In this document: piece after piece, positions 1 to 4,961 of the stretch
Position numbering within the stretch: the stretch's first letter is position 1
Layout: each line of letters begins with the position of its first letter
Assembly: GCA_029256645.1 (NCBI GenBank)
Contig: JAQSXM010000201.1
Coordinates: forward strand, 1-8,629
Direction of reading: 5' to 3'
DNA: 8,629 bases
Origin: Sporomusa sp.
Lineage (GTDB): Bacteria > Bacillota_C > Negativicutes > Sporomusales > Sporomusaceae
Position numbers and translations under genes: made by a program
Notes under the pieces: generated by a model
The model's input: only the letters and a program-made list of their open reading frames with translations
Told to the model about the DNA's origin: nothing
Database searches by the model: none

Positions 1-110
1 GGTACGACTTTATCTTAACAATTTGTTCTTAAAATTCCTTTAAAGTGAAACCTTCATTATTTCCCAATGGGGTTACAAAATAACAAGAGATAGAACCGAG
101 GCCTACCTGG

Positions 111-139
111 TTGACAGGCGGTGTAAGATAATATTTATA
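111..139 (+). promoter_or_regulatory. putative sigma-A-type promoter upstream of the EF-hand gene
   Basis: A perfect -35 hexamer TTGACA (111-116) is followed after 17 bp by TTTATA (134-139). The hexamers TTATAT and TATATT overlap the same place with 18 or 19 bp spacing. Transcription would start near 146-148 and leave a leader of about 165 nt before the ATG at 314. The -35 is excellent and the -10 is only fair. Confidence 0.5.
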
Positions 140-146
140 TTGCTCG

Positions 147-313
147 AAGAGTGATAAGGATAGCTTGTTGTTATAGCATCTAAAACTGAGTATCGCAAAA
201 TCGTACAGGCTGGGATCGCCAAGTGAGTTAACGATTTTCAGAAGTATTTGTAAAATAATTAAACATAATTGTAATATTTAGATGGTAAAATTCTCAAAAA
301 AGGAGGCTATAAT
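147..313 (+). promoter_or_regulatory. long, partly structured 5' leader of the EF-hand gene
   Basis: The stretch between the putative start site and the coding region holds no ORF with a plausible ribosome site. It contains a perfect 8-bp inverted repeat, AAAATCGT (197-204) with ACGATTTT (231-238). Inside this is a small GGC/GCC stem (208-210 with 218-220). A CTC-GAA-GAG mini-hairpin lies near 143-151. The leader ends in a strong ribosome site, AAGGAGG (300-306), seven bases before the ATG. I cannot match it to a riboswitch class I know. It may be a cis-regulatory RNA or only untranslated DNA. Confidence 0.3.
248..277 (+). promoter_or_regulatory. alternative promoter close to the EF-hand gene
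   Basis: TTGTAA (248-253) and TAATAT (272-277) are separated by 18 bp. This would give a short leader of about 30 nt in front of the gene at 314. It is weaker at the -35 than the site at 111-139. Both could be active, or neither. Confidence 0.3.
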
Positions 314-961
314 ATGAGTATATCGTCCATAGACAGTAGTAGCATGGTGGGATTATTGAGCCAGTATTACTATCAGAGTCAAACTTCTAATAGCAAAACG
401 AATAGTAGTAGCAGTACGTCAACTGTTGACAGTTTGAAAGGGGTAACATCTATCAATTCCGATGGTGACACTTTTCAAATGTCTGGGCTGACTCAGCTAT
501 CAACATCGGAAATGTATTGTAAAATGGACACCGACGGTGATGGTTCAGTAAGCAAGTCGGAATTTGTGGCATTACGTCCCAGTGATGTTACCGAGGAAAT
601 GGCAAATAATCTTTATAGCAGCTTCGATACAGACAGTTCAGGATCATTGTCAGAATCTGAATTTGAAACGGCCATGAACAATGCACTTTCTTTGAATACA
701 GTTTCAGCAACCAGTACCAATAACAGTACTGCATCTACTCAAAGTATAAGTGCGGGTGGAGGCGGCACTGCTTCAGCCAGTAGTTCATGTCCTTTAGGCA
801 ATAGTACCTGCACAAGTTGTGGGCAGTGTGGTAAAACAACGCTAAGCAGCTCCAGTTCTAGTTCAACTCAGAATAATACAAATACCCAAACAAGTATGTC
901 TACCAATTACCTTTCGTCTATTGCCATGAAGTCTTACGAAATGAATTCTGCATATTTATAG
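314..961 (+). CDS. Ser/Thr-rich EF-hand calcium-binding protein with a cysteine cluster
   Basis: This 215-residue protein has two canonical 12-residue EF-hand loops. Loop 1 runs D72 to E83 (D72, D74, D76, S80, E83) and loop 2 runs D105 to E116 (D105, D107, S109, S113, E116). They are 33 residues apart, as in a paired EF-hand, so it probably binds two calcium ions. Both flanks are low-complexity Ser/Thr/Asn. The C-terminal linker holds a glycine run (about 147-151) and a cysteine cluster C159-x6-C166-x2-C169-x2-C172 of possible metal-binding or disulfide type; another cysteine is C69. There is no signal peptide and no membrane segment. The start is secure because AAGGAGG lies seven bases upstream. 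The gene is monocistronic, between its own leader and a strong terminator. Bacterial EF-hand proteins with an 'MSISSI' Ser-rich start are known, but their roles are mostly undefined; I give no specific function. Confidence 0.85.
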   Translation: MSISSIDSSSMVGLLSQYYYQSQTSNSKTNSSSSTSTVDSLKGVTSINSDGDTFQMSGLTQLSTSEMYCKMDTDGDGSVSKSEFVALRPSDVTEEMANNLYSSFDTDSSGSLSESEFETAMNNALSLNTVSATSTNNSTASTQSISAGGGGTASASSSCPLGNSTCTSCGQCGKTTLSSSSSSSTQNNTNTQTSMSTNYLSSIAMKSYEMNSAYL

Positions 962-968
962 AAATTGT

Positions 969-1002
969 GCCGTTCCATCTTTTGGGGTGGGGCGGCTTTT
1001 TT
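969..1002 (+). terminator. rho-independent terminator of the EF-hand gene
   Basis: GCCGTTCCATC (969-979) pairs over 11 positions, including G-U pairs, with the arm ending at 996. The loop is TTTTG-rich and is followed directly by six T residues (997-1002). It begins eight bases after the stop codon. Confidence 0.85.
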
Positions 1003-1046
1003 AACCCTTGTAATAGTTGACTATTTTTTATTAGGTGGTGTCGACA

Positions 1047-1178
1047 ATGGATAATGTAACCGATAAATTAGAATACAATTTGACGGAAGAAGAACTACGA
1101 GAGTTGTTATCTGATTTGCCCAATATTATTAGAGACTTGAACGATGAAAGTAACGGCTCAGAAAAAACAGATAAATGA
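1047..1178 (+). CDS. small acidic hypothetical protein (43 aa)
   Basis: The ATG at 1047 is preceded by AGGTGG (1033-1038) with eight bases of spacing, a convincing ribosome site. The 43-residue product begins MDNVTDKLEYNL. It is strongly acidic and predicted helical in the middle (TEEELRELLSDLPNIIRDL), with a polar tail ending SEKTDK. It has no cysteine, signal peptide or membrane segment. I do not recognise the family. It lies just upstream of a phage-type lysis relic, so it may be a small phage gene or an independent small protein. The good ribosome site and acidic amphipathic composition argue that it is real, but its short length keeps the call uncertain. Confidence 0.45.
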   Translation: MDNVTDKLEYNLTEEELRELLSDLPNIIRDLNDESNGSEKTDK

Positions 1179-1279
1179 TGTAATGTATCCGCCGTTCTAT
1201 TGCTCGTAAAGAACTGTATCACAGGTAACGGCGAAAAATGGCCGCGGATAATCGCCTTTGTTATATGAGGTGATATTTA

Positions 1280-1336
1280 ATGCCGAGAGAAGCATGCCCG
1301 CTGTTAAGCGGTTATTTTTATGCAATGGAGAATTGA
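1280..1336 (+). CDS. 18-codon mini-ORF at the head of the lysis relic
   Basis: An ATG at 1280 has an excellent ribosome site, GAGGTGA (1267-1273), six bases upstream, yet the frame closes after 18 codons (MPREACPLLSGYFYAMEN). Its TGA (1334-1336) overlaps a TTG (1333-1335) that opens the frame of the holin remnant, as in translational coupling. A terminator-like hairpin lies inside the ORF (1298-1320). It could be a leader peptide or the decayed end of a phage gene. I do not recognise the peptide. Confidence 0.3.
   Translation: MPREACPLLSGYFYAMEN
1298..1320 (+). terminator. terminator-like hairpin inside the mini-ORF
   Basis: CCGCT (1298-1302) and AGCGG (1307-1311) form a five-bp GC-rich stem with loop GTTA. 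TTATTTTTA (1312-1320) follows. It sits before the lysis genes and could end upstream transcription or act as an attenuator. The stem is short. Confidence 0.45.
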
Positions 1337-1744
1337 AAGTAATACATGAAAGCGTAATAGCAGCGGCTAAATCAGCCGCTGCATCCCTTGCAGATGTGGC
1401 ACCGGCTAAAGCAACAGCAGCCGGTGCCCTTGCTTTTGCAACCGGCAGTCATGGGACGGCGCTCCTGGCGTTTGTGTGGCTGATCTTAATTGACTAGCTG
1501 ACTAAATATTCTATTGATGAAAACGAAATTCGCTGGGAAACGGATTCTGTATATGATTCTGGTGTCTGCCGCTGTGCATGTTGATGTCATGGTCGGTGGT
1601 GAAGGGGGATTTTTAAAAGCTACCTGGTACTATCTGGCGGCAACTGTAGATATAAGTATAGTAGAGAACCTTAGGGACGCCGCCGGGGTGCAGAGTCTTG
1701 ATCCGTTACTGGCATTTATAAGAACGAGGTTGGGGGGGATTGAA
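1333..1744 (+). pseudogene. decayed phage holin (toxin-secretion/phage-lysis holin type)
   Basis: I read two fragments of one holin here. Fragment 1 (1333-1497, from TTG) is an Ala-rich stretch followed by a hydrophobic segment, GTALLAFVWLILID, then TAG. Beyond the TAG the same frame reads L-T-K. Holins of this family have an Asp-Tyr-x-Thr-Gly motif at exactly this point, so the TAG (1495-1497) sits where the conserved Tyr codon should be. Fragment 2 lies in the next frame (about 1514-1744): a hydrophobic RILYMILVSAAVHVD, then GGFLKATWYYLAATVDISIVENL, which resembles the 'FxYIANEGLSILEN' part of the family. The region between them is about eight codons shorter than usual. A nonsense codon plus a frameshift/deletion therefore inactivate it. 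The family assignment is from remembered consensus. The fragment 1 start is uncertain: GGAG is only two bases upstream. Confidence 0.55.
1360..1428. repeat. two tandem perfect inverted repeats
   Basis: GCAGCGGCT (1360-1368) pairs with AGCCGCTGC (1374-1382) over nine bp with a five-base loop. GGCACCGGCT (1398-1407) pairs with AGCCGGTGCC (1419-1428) over ten bp with an 11-base loop. Neither has a T tract, so they are not ordinary terminators. They fall in the Ala-rich part of the holin remnant. Confidence 0.7.
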
Positions 1745-2311
1745 ATGATTAAGGGTATTGACGTATCTAAACACAATGGTGCAGTGGATTGGCGGGCTGT
1801 GGCGGCTGCCGGTATTGAATTTGCGATTATCCGCAGTTCTTATGGCAAAAATTCAAAAGACGAAACGTTTCAGCAAAATGTAGCCGGGGCAAAGGCTGCC
1901 GGTCTAAAAGTTGGTGCTTATCACTATTCCTATGCTTTGACTGTCGAAGACGCAATTCAGGAAGCTTCCAACTGCAGGGAAACTATTGCCGAGGCTGGTG
2001 TACTGCTTGAGCTGCCGGTATTCTTCGACATGGAGGATGCAGACGGATACAAAGAGCGCAAAGACTTTGCTTTTGATCCGGCAGAGATAACGGCCATGTG
2101 CAAAGCTTTTATCGACAATATTGGCCTTGACTGCGGTGTGTATGCCTCCTGCTCCTGGCTAACCGATTACATTGACTGGCGCAGTCTGGGGTGCGCCGTA
2201 TGGAATGCCCAATGGAACCGCAATGACGATATTAAGGGCTATATGTGGCAGTACACAGACTCATTGGAGATTAACGGACAGACCTTTGATGGCAATATCA
2301 AGTATGAATAA
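1745..2311 (+). CDS. GH25 (Cpl-1/Chalaropsis-type) lysozyme, phage endolysin
   Basis: This 188-residue muramidase hydrolyses the beta-1,4 bond between N-acetylmuramic acid and N-acetylglucosamine in peptidoglycan. The GH25 barrel starts at once with MIKGIDVSKHNG (D6 in the active site). The catalytic D95-x-E97 pair is in VFFDMED, and W168-Q169-Y170 matches the late 'WQY' motif. There is no cell-wall-binding domain or signal peptide, which is usual for a phage endolysin exported through a holin. The start at 1745 is chosen because a G-rich ribosome site (1732-1739) is five bases upstream and the domain begins there. The frame is open back to 1514, where it encodes the holin C-terminal half, so a 265-residue fusion is possible. 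Near the end the motif reads FDGNIKYE, with Lys where the family usually has an active-site Asp, so full activity is uncertain. Confidence 0.85.
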   Translation: MIKGIDVSKHNGAVDWRAVAAAGIEFAIIRSSYGKNSKDETFQQNVAGAKAAGLKVGAYHYSYALTVEDAIQEASNCRETIAEAGVLLELPVFFDMEDADGYKERKDFAFDPAEITAMCKAFIDNIGLDCGVYASCSWLTDYIDWRSLGCAVWNAQWNRNDDIKGYMWQYTDSLEINGQTFDGNIKYE

Positions 2312-2323
2312 GAAGAGTGCGGC

Positions 2324-2349
2324 AGCGGTTTTCGTTACCGCTATATTTT
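2324..2349 (+). terminator. possible terminator after the lysozyme
   Basis: AGCGGT (2324-2329) and ACCGCT (2337-2342) form a six-bp stem with a seven-base loop, followed by ATATTTT. It starts 12 bases after the lysozyme stop. The T tract is interrupted, so strength is doubtful. Confidence 0.5.
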
Positions 2350-2379
2350 GATAAAAATAGCGCCGAATTAACGGCGCTA
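2349..2379 (-). terminator. hairpin with a T tail on the minus strand
   Basis: TAGCGCCG (2358-2365) and CGGCGCTA (2372-2379) form a perfect eight-bp stem with loop AATTAA. On the minus strand it is followed by TTTTTATC, a terminator arrangement that would stop leftward transcription before it reaches the lysozyme. On the plus strand there is no T tract. Confidence 0.45.
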
Positions 2380-2450
2380 AATGGTAAGGGAGTTGTGCGT
2401 TGAATACGTACACGAAACTTAAACCTAAATGAAAACGAGTATAGTTAATG

Positions 2451-2478
2451 ACCTGGCGTGTGCCAGGTTTCTTTATAT
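2451..2478 (+). terminator. rho-independent terminator in the gene-free stretch
   Basis: ACCTGGC (2451-2457) and GCCAGGT (2462-2468) form a seven-bp stem with loop GTGT, followed by TTCTTTATAT. No gene lies directly upstream except the lysozyme 140 bp away. It may be the real end of the phage-derived transcript, or a relic of a lost gene. Confidence 0.6.
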
Positions 2479-2719
2479 GTCGCAGATTAAGGCACGATCA
2501 CATTAGTAGGCACTTTAGTATATTCACATATATATAGGAAGGAACATAAAATATATATATAAACTAACCCTCTTATTTCGATAAATAAGAGGGTTAAGTT
2601 AAATACTTTATAATGTGTAATTTTTAGTTACCTGTTAGAAGAATGTTAGAAGTTTGCGTTTTATTATGCGATTTAAATACTTGTTAAGGCTTCGGGATGC
2701 CCTAAATTACGAGATAAAC
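2479..2719. other. AT-rich gene-free stretch between the lysis relic and the tRNA
   Basis: No ORF with a plausible ribosome site is visible in either strand. The stretch holds runs of alternating AT (about 2526-2560), the long hairpin at 2565-2596, and a nine-base direct repeat TGTTAGAAG at 2633-2641 and 2644-2652. If the lysis genes are a prophage relic integrated at the tRNA, this would be the junction DNA, but I see no duplicated tRNA end and no integrase. Confidence 0.5.
2565..2596 (-). terminator. long perfect hairpin, possible terminator of tRNA-Pro
   Basis: AACCCTCTTATTT (2566-2578) pairs perfectly with the arm at 2583-2595, leaving loop CGAT. One more T-A pair closes it at 2565/2596. 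On the minus strand, downstream of the tRNA, the tail reads AGTTTATATATATATTTTA, which is T-rich but interrupted. It may terminate leftward transcription from the tRNA promoter. Confidence 0.45.
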
Positions 2720-2796
2720 TGGTCGGGGCGACAGGATTCGAACCTGCGGCCTCTTGGTCCCGAACCAAGCGCGCTACCAAACTGCGCTACGCCCCG
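2720..2796 (-). tRNA. tRNA-Pro (anticodon CGG)
   Basis: On the minus strand the acceptor arm CGGGGCG pairs with CGCCCCG. The D arm contains AGCGCAGTTTGGTAGCGC. The anticodon stem CTTGG/CCAAG encloses loop TTCGGGA, giving anticodon CGG (proline, codon CCG). The T arm reads CAGGTTCGAATCCTG. The discriminator A is followed by an encoded CCA (2720-2722). It is a single tRNA with its own promoter. Such genes are common integration targets for phages, which matters because a phage lysis relic lies about 400 bp downstream of its 3' end. Confidence 0.97.
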
Positions 2797-2810
2797 GCTC
2801 ACATTTATAA

Positions 2811-2839
2811 AGTATACACATCGATAATCGCCTTGTCAA
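2811..2839 (-). promoter_or_regulatory. near-consensus promoter of tRNA-Pro
   Basis: On the minus strand TTGACA (2834-2839) and TATACT (2811-2816) are separated by exactly 17 bp. The -10 ends about 14 bases before the mature tRNA 5' end. This is the strongest sigma-A-type promoter in the window. Confidence 0.85.
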
Positions 2840-2906
2840 CAGTAAAAGAAGAGTTTCCCAATGGACTTCAGAAATTGTAAATATGAGTCATTTGTCTTGC
2901 AGGGGA

Positions 2907-2935
2907 TTTACTGGAAATGTCGAAATAAGTTTAAT
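2907..2935 (+). promoter_or_regulatory. possible promoter of the NlpC/P60 gene
   Basis: TTTACT (2907-2912) and TTTAAT (2930-2935) are separated by 17 bp, about 30 bases before the start codon. Each hexamer departs from consensus at two positions, so the call is tentative. Confidence 0.35.
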
Positions 2936-2964
2936 GAAAAATAGCAAAAGATGGAGGTATGTGT

Positions 2965-3672
2965 TTGAAAATAGTTCATAATATATTGGTCACAGTTATA
3001 TGCACATTTTTATTGCTATTAGGTTCTCCTAGTCTAGCTTTTGCCTCCGGTCAAGATATGCCTGTGCTAAGGCAGGAAGTAAAGGATGAAGCCGTTTATG
3101 CTTTGCAGGAGGCGCTTAAGAGGCTTGGATTTTATCAATATGAGATTGATGGAAATTTCGGTATTTATACGAAAAACTCTGTTATCGAGTTCCAGCAAGC
3201 CGCAGGGATTGAGCCTGACGGTATTGTTGGGGAGAGAACATGGCAGGCGCTTCGAAGTCATTCGGGTAATAGTGAATTAAGCCGCGGCAAAGCTGACCGA
3301 AGGAACGGAGAACAAATTGCCAGTTTTGCTCAGAGATATTTGGGTGTGACATATGTATGGGGAGGGGCAGGTGCGGGTGGGTTTGACTGCTCTGGATTTA
3401 TTTATTATGTTTATCGGCAATTTGGCGTTTCTTTACCACGGGTAGCTGATGAACAATATAATATTGGACGGAATATACCACTAGCTGACATTGAACCAGG
3501 TGATTTGGTTTTTTATAGTACGTACACTCCCGGGCCTTCACATGTTGGTATATATGTGGGAAACGGACATTTTATTCATGCTAGTTCAGGTGCGGGCCAG
3601 GTAACTTTAACAGCAATGTCAAAGCCCTACTATCAGGCAAGGTTTTTAGGGGCATTCCGTGTTGTCAGGTAA
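2965..3672 (+). CDS. secreted NlpC/P60 peptidoglycan endopeptidase with a PG-binding domain
   Basis: The product is a cell-wall hydrolase expected to cut the peptide stems of peptidoglycan outside the membrane. Numbered from TTG 2965 (235 aa), it has a signal peptide (about 1-27: positive start, hydrophobic ICTFLLLLG core, Ala-x-Ala-type end). A PG_binding_1 domain follows (about 42-97, with LQEALKRLGFY, IDGNFG and EFQQAAGI). The C-terminal NlpC/P60 domain (about 115-235) has catalytic Cys142 in FDCSGF, His193 in SHVGIY and a third polar residue, His205, in FIHASS. The start is chosen because GGAGG (2953-2957) is seven bases before TTG 2965 but only one base before the in-frame ATG 2959. The gene is monocistronic, between a tRNA promoter region and a strong terminator. 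Role in growth, separation or spore wall cannot be decided from sequence. Confidence 0.9.
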   Translation: MKIVHNILVTVICTFLLLLGSPSLAFASGQDMPVLRQEVKDEAVYALQEALKRLGFYQYEIDGNFGIYTKNSVIEFQQAAGIEPDGIVGERTWQALRSHSGNSELSRGKADRRNGEQIASFAQRYLGVTYVWGGAGAGGFDCSGFIYYVYRQFGVSLPRVADEQYNIGRNIPLADIEPGDLVFYSTYTPGPSHVGIYVGNGHFIHASSGAGQVTLTAMSKPYYQARFLGAFRVVR

Positions 3673-3711
3673 CAAACAAAAATAACCGGGGAGCCGGTTA
3701 TTTTTGTTTGT
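3672..3711. terminator. long perfect bidirectional terminator
   Basis: An 18-bp perfect inverted repeat has arms at 3672-3689 and 3694-3711 with loop GGAG. The GC core CCGG lies at the loop, and the outer arms supply A- and T-rich tracts, so it works on both strands. It begins at the last base of the NlpC/P60 stop codon and insulates the rsmD operon. Confidence 0.85.
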
Positions 3712-3775
3712 CGGAGGATAAGCCGGGGATAATATAAAGACCGACATAAATTTTTTTTTGCAAAAAGTGCTACTG

Positions 3776-3804
3776 TTGTTTAAATGTGCTAAAATATTTA
3801 TGTT
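3776..3804 (+). promoter_or_regulatory. possible promoter of the rsmD operon
   Basis: TTGTTT (3776-3781) and TATGTT (3799-3804) are separated by 17 bp, with initiation expected about 25 bases before the rsmD start. The hexamers are imperfect. The strong terminator just upstream makes a promoter in this interval necessary. Confidence 0.45.
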
Positions 3805-3835
3805 AAACAGAAATTAGCCATCATTCGAGGTAGAT

Positions 3836-4447
3836 ATGCGGATTATAACCGGAATTGCCAAAGGCACCAAGCTTAAAACTCCGAAAGGTCTTGATGTACG
3901 TCCCACTGCTGACCGGGTAAAAGAGTCTATGTTTAGTATTCTGGCAAATCTAGTATTACCGGCTGGCAGACATGCGCTCATAGGGGCAAAAGTATTAGAT
4001 TTGTTTGCCGGTACTGGAAATTTAGGACTAGAAGCACTAAGTCGAGGGGCGGCACATGCACTGTTTATTGACCATAGTCAGATAAGTCTTGCGGCCATAG
4101 ACCAAAATATTAGCAATGCCAGGTTAGGAGATCTGGCGAAAGTCCAACGTGCAGACTCAATTAAAGCTCTTGACAGATTAGCTCAGTCAGGGCAAACGTT
4201 CACTCTTATATTCTTAGATCCTCCTTATAACCAGGGGCTGGTAAATACTATACTATTAAAACTTGATGGTAGCAGTGTTTTAATAGAGGGAGGAATAATT
4301 GTTGTTGAACACTCTAAACATGAATCTTTTAATACGCAATGGCAAAATTTGCAGCTAATTCGTACAGAACGTTATGGAGAAACAATTGTGACTTTTTTTT
4401 TGCGACACATACGCGAGACTAATACTTTGGCAATAGGAGGCAGTTAA
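3836..4447 (+). CDS. rsmD: 16S rRNA (guanine(966)-N2)-methyltransferase RsmD
   Basis: RsmD methylates N2 of G966 in 16S rRNA (E. coli numbering) using S-adenosylmethionine, in the assembled small subunit. This 203-residue protein has the family hallmarks: the N-terminal MRIITGIAKGTKL and a VRPTADRVKESMFSIL block (21-36). The SAM-binding motif I is VLDLFAGTGNLGLEALSRG (53-71), and the catalytic N6/N2-amino motif DPPY is at 128-131. The length fits the family (about 185-200). GAGGT sits just before the ATG. It is the first gene of an operon: its stop is one base from coaD, whose ribosome site AGGAGG lies within the end of rsmD. It corresponds to ylbH of Bacillus subtilis, also next to coaD. Confidence 0.95.
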   Translation: MRIITGIAKGTKLKTPKGLDVRPTADRVKESMFSILANLVLPAGRHALIGAKVLDLFAGTGNLGLEALSRGAAHALFIDHSQISLAAIDQNISNARLGDLAKVQRADSIKALDRLAQSGQTFTLIFLDPPYNQGLVNTILLKLDGSSVLIEGGIIVVEHSKHESFNTQWQNLQLIRTERYGETIVTFFLRHIRETNTLAIGGS

Positions 4448-4448
4448 G

Positions 4449-4934
4449 ATGCGGATAGGGGTTTGTCCTGGAAGTTTTGATCCAGTTACCAACGGACACT
4501 TGGATATATTTTCACGGGCTAGTAAAATGTTTGATTTGCTAATTGTTGCTGTTTTTCATAACCCTAATAAAAAGCCGTTATTTACTATGGCAGAACGGGT
4601 TGAAATGTTAAACCTGGCGACTAACGATATACCGAACATCAGAGTTGACAGTTTTTCCGGTTTGTTAAATGATTATGTGCGGCGGCAGGACAGCAGCTTT
4701 ATTGTTCGCGGTCTAAGAGCCTTAAGTGATTTTGAATATGAATTTCAGCGAGCATTACTTATAAAAAAAATCGATCCGGTAATGGAAACAATTTTTATGA
4801 TGACAAGTAGTGAATACTCCTTTATCAGCTCGAGCGGCATTAAAGAGTTAGCCAAGTTTGGCGGGCCGATTACCGGATTGGTGCCTGCATGTTTAGAGAA
4901 TAGAATTATAAAAAGAATTCGCGAAAAAAACTAA
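4449..4934 (+). CDS. coaD: phosphopantetheine adenylyltransferase CoaD
   Basis: CoaD joins ATP and 4'-phosphopantetheine to give dephospho-CoA and pyrophosphate, the fourth step of coenzyme A synthesis. The 161-residue length is standard. The nucleotidyltransferase motif GSFDPVTNGH is at 8-17 (T14-x-G-H17). Lys41/Lys42 precede LFTMAERVEM, VRGLRALSDFEYEFQ (86-100) carries the conserved Arg90, and the ISSSGIKEL loop is at 126-134. One mild variation is LLIKKIDPVMET, where many homologues have Met-Asn-Arg-x-Leu. AGGAGG at 4436-4441 gives eight bases of spacing. It is co-transcribed and probably translationally coupled with rsmD. Confidence 0.95.
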   Translation: MRIGVCPGSFDPVTNGHLDIFSRASKMFDLLIVAVFHNPNKKPLFTMAERVEMLNLATNDIPNIRVDSFSGLLNDYVRRQDSSFIVRGLRALSDFEYEFQRALLIKKIDPVMETIFMMTSSEYSFISSSGIKELAKFGGPITGLVPACLENRIIKRIREKN

Positions 4935-4961
4935 ACTTTTTTTAATGGGAGGGAGAAAGTC

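Noticed and set aside
147..240. Possible cyclic-di-GMP (GEMM-I) riboswitch, from ATCGCAAAAT followed by GGCTGGGATCGCC
   Set aside because: The fragments recall the family, but the tetraloop stem, its receptor and the spacing between the two halves are not present.
1258..1332. Coding from TTG 1258 or GTG 1270 into the holin fragment
   Set aside because: No ribosome site fits these starts, and the stretch contains a terminator-like hairpin. The ribosome site at 1267 serves ATG 1280 in another frame.
2633..2652. Direct repeat TGTTAGAAG as the start of a CRISPR array or an attachment core
   Set aside because: There are only two copies, nine bases long with a two-base gap, so no array. No matching copy flanks the lysis relic within the window.
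2959..2964. ATG 2959 as the start of the NlpC/P60 protein
   Set aside because: GGAGG lies only one base upstream, too close for initiation. TTG 2965 has seven-base spacing and gives an equally good signal peptide. The ATG is not excluded.
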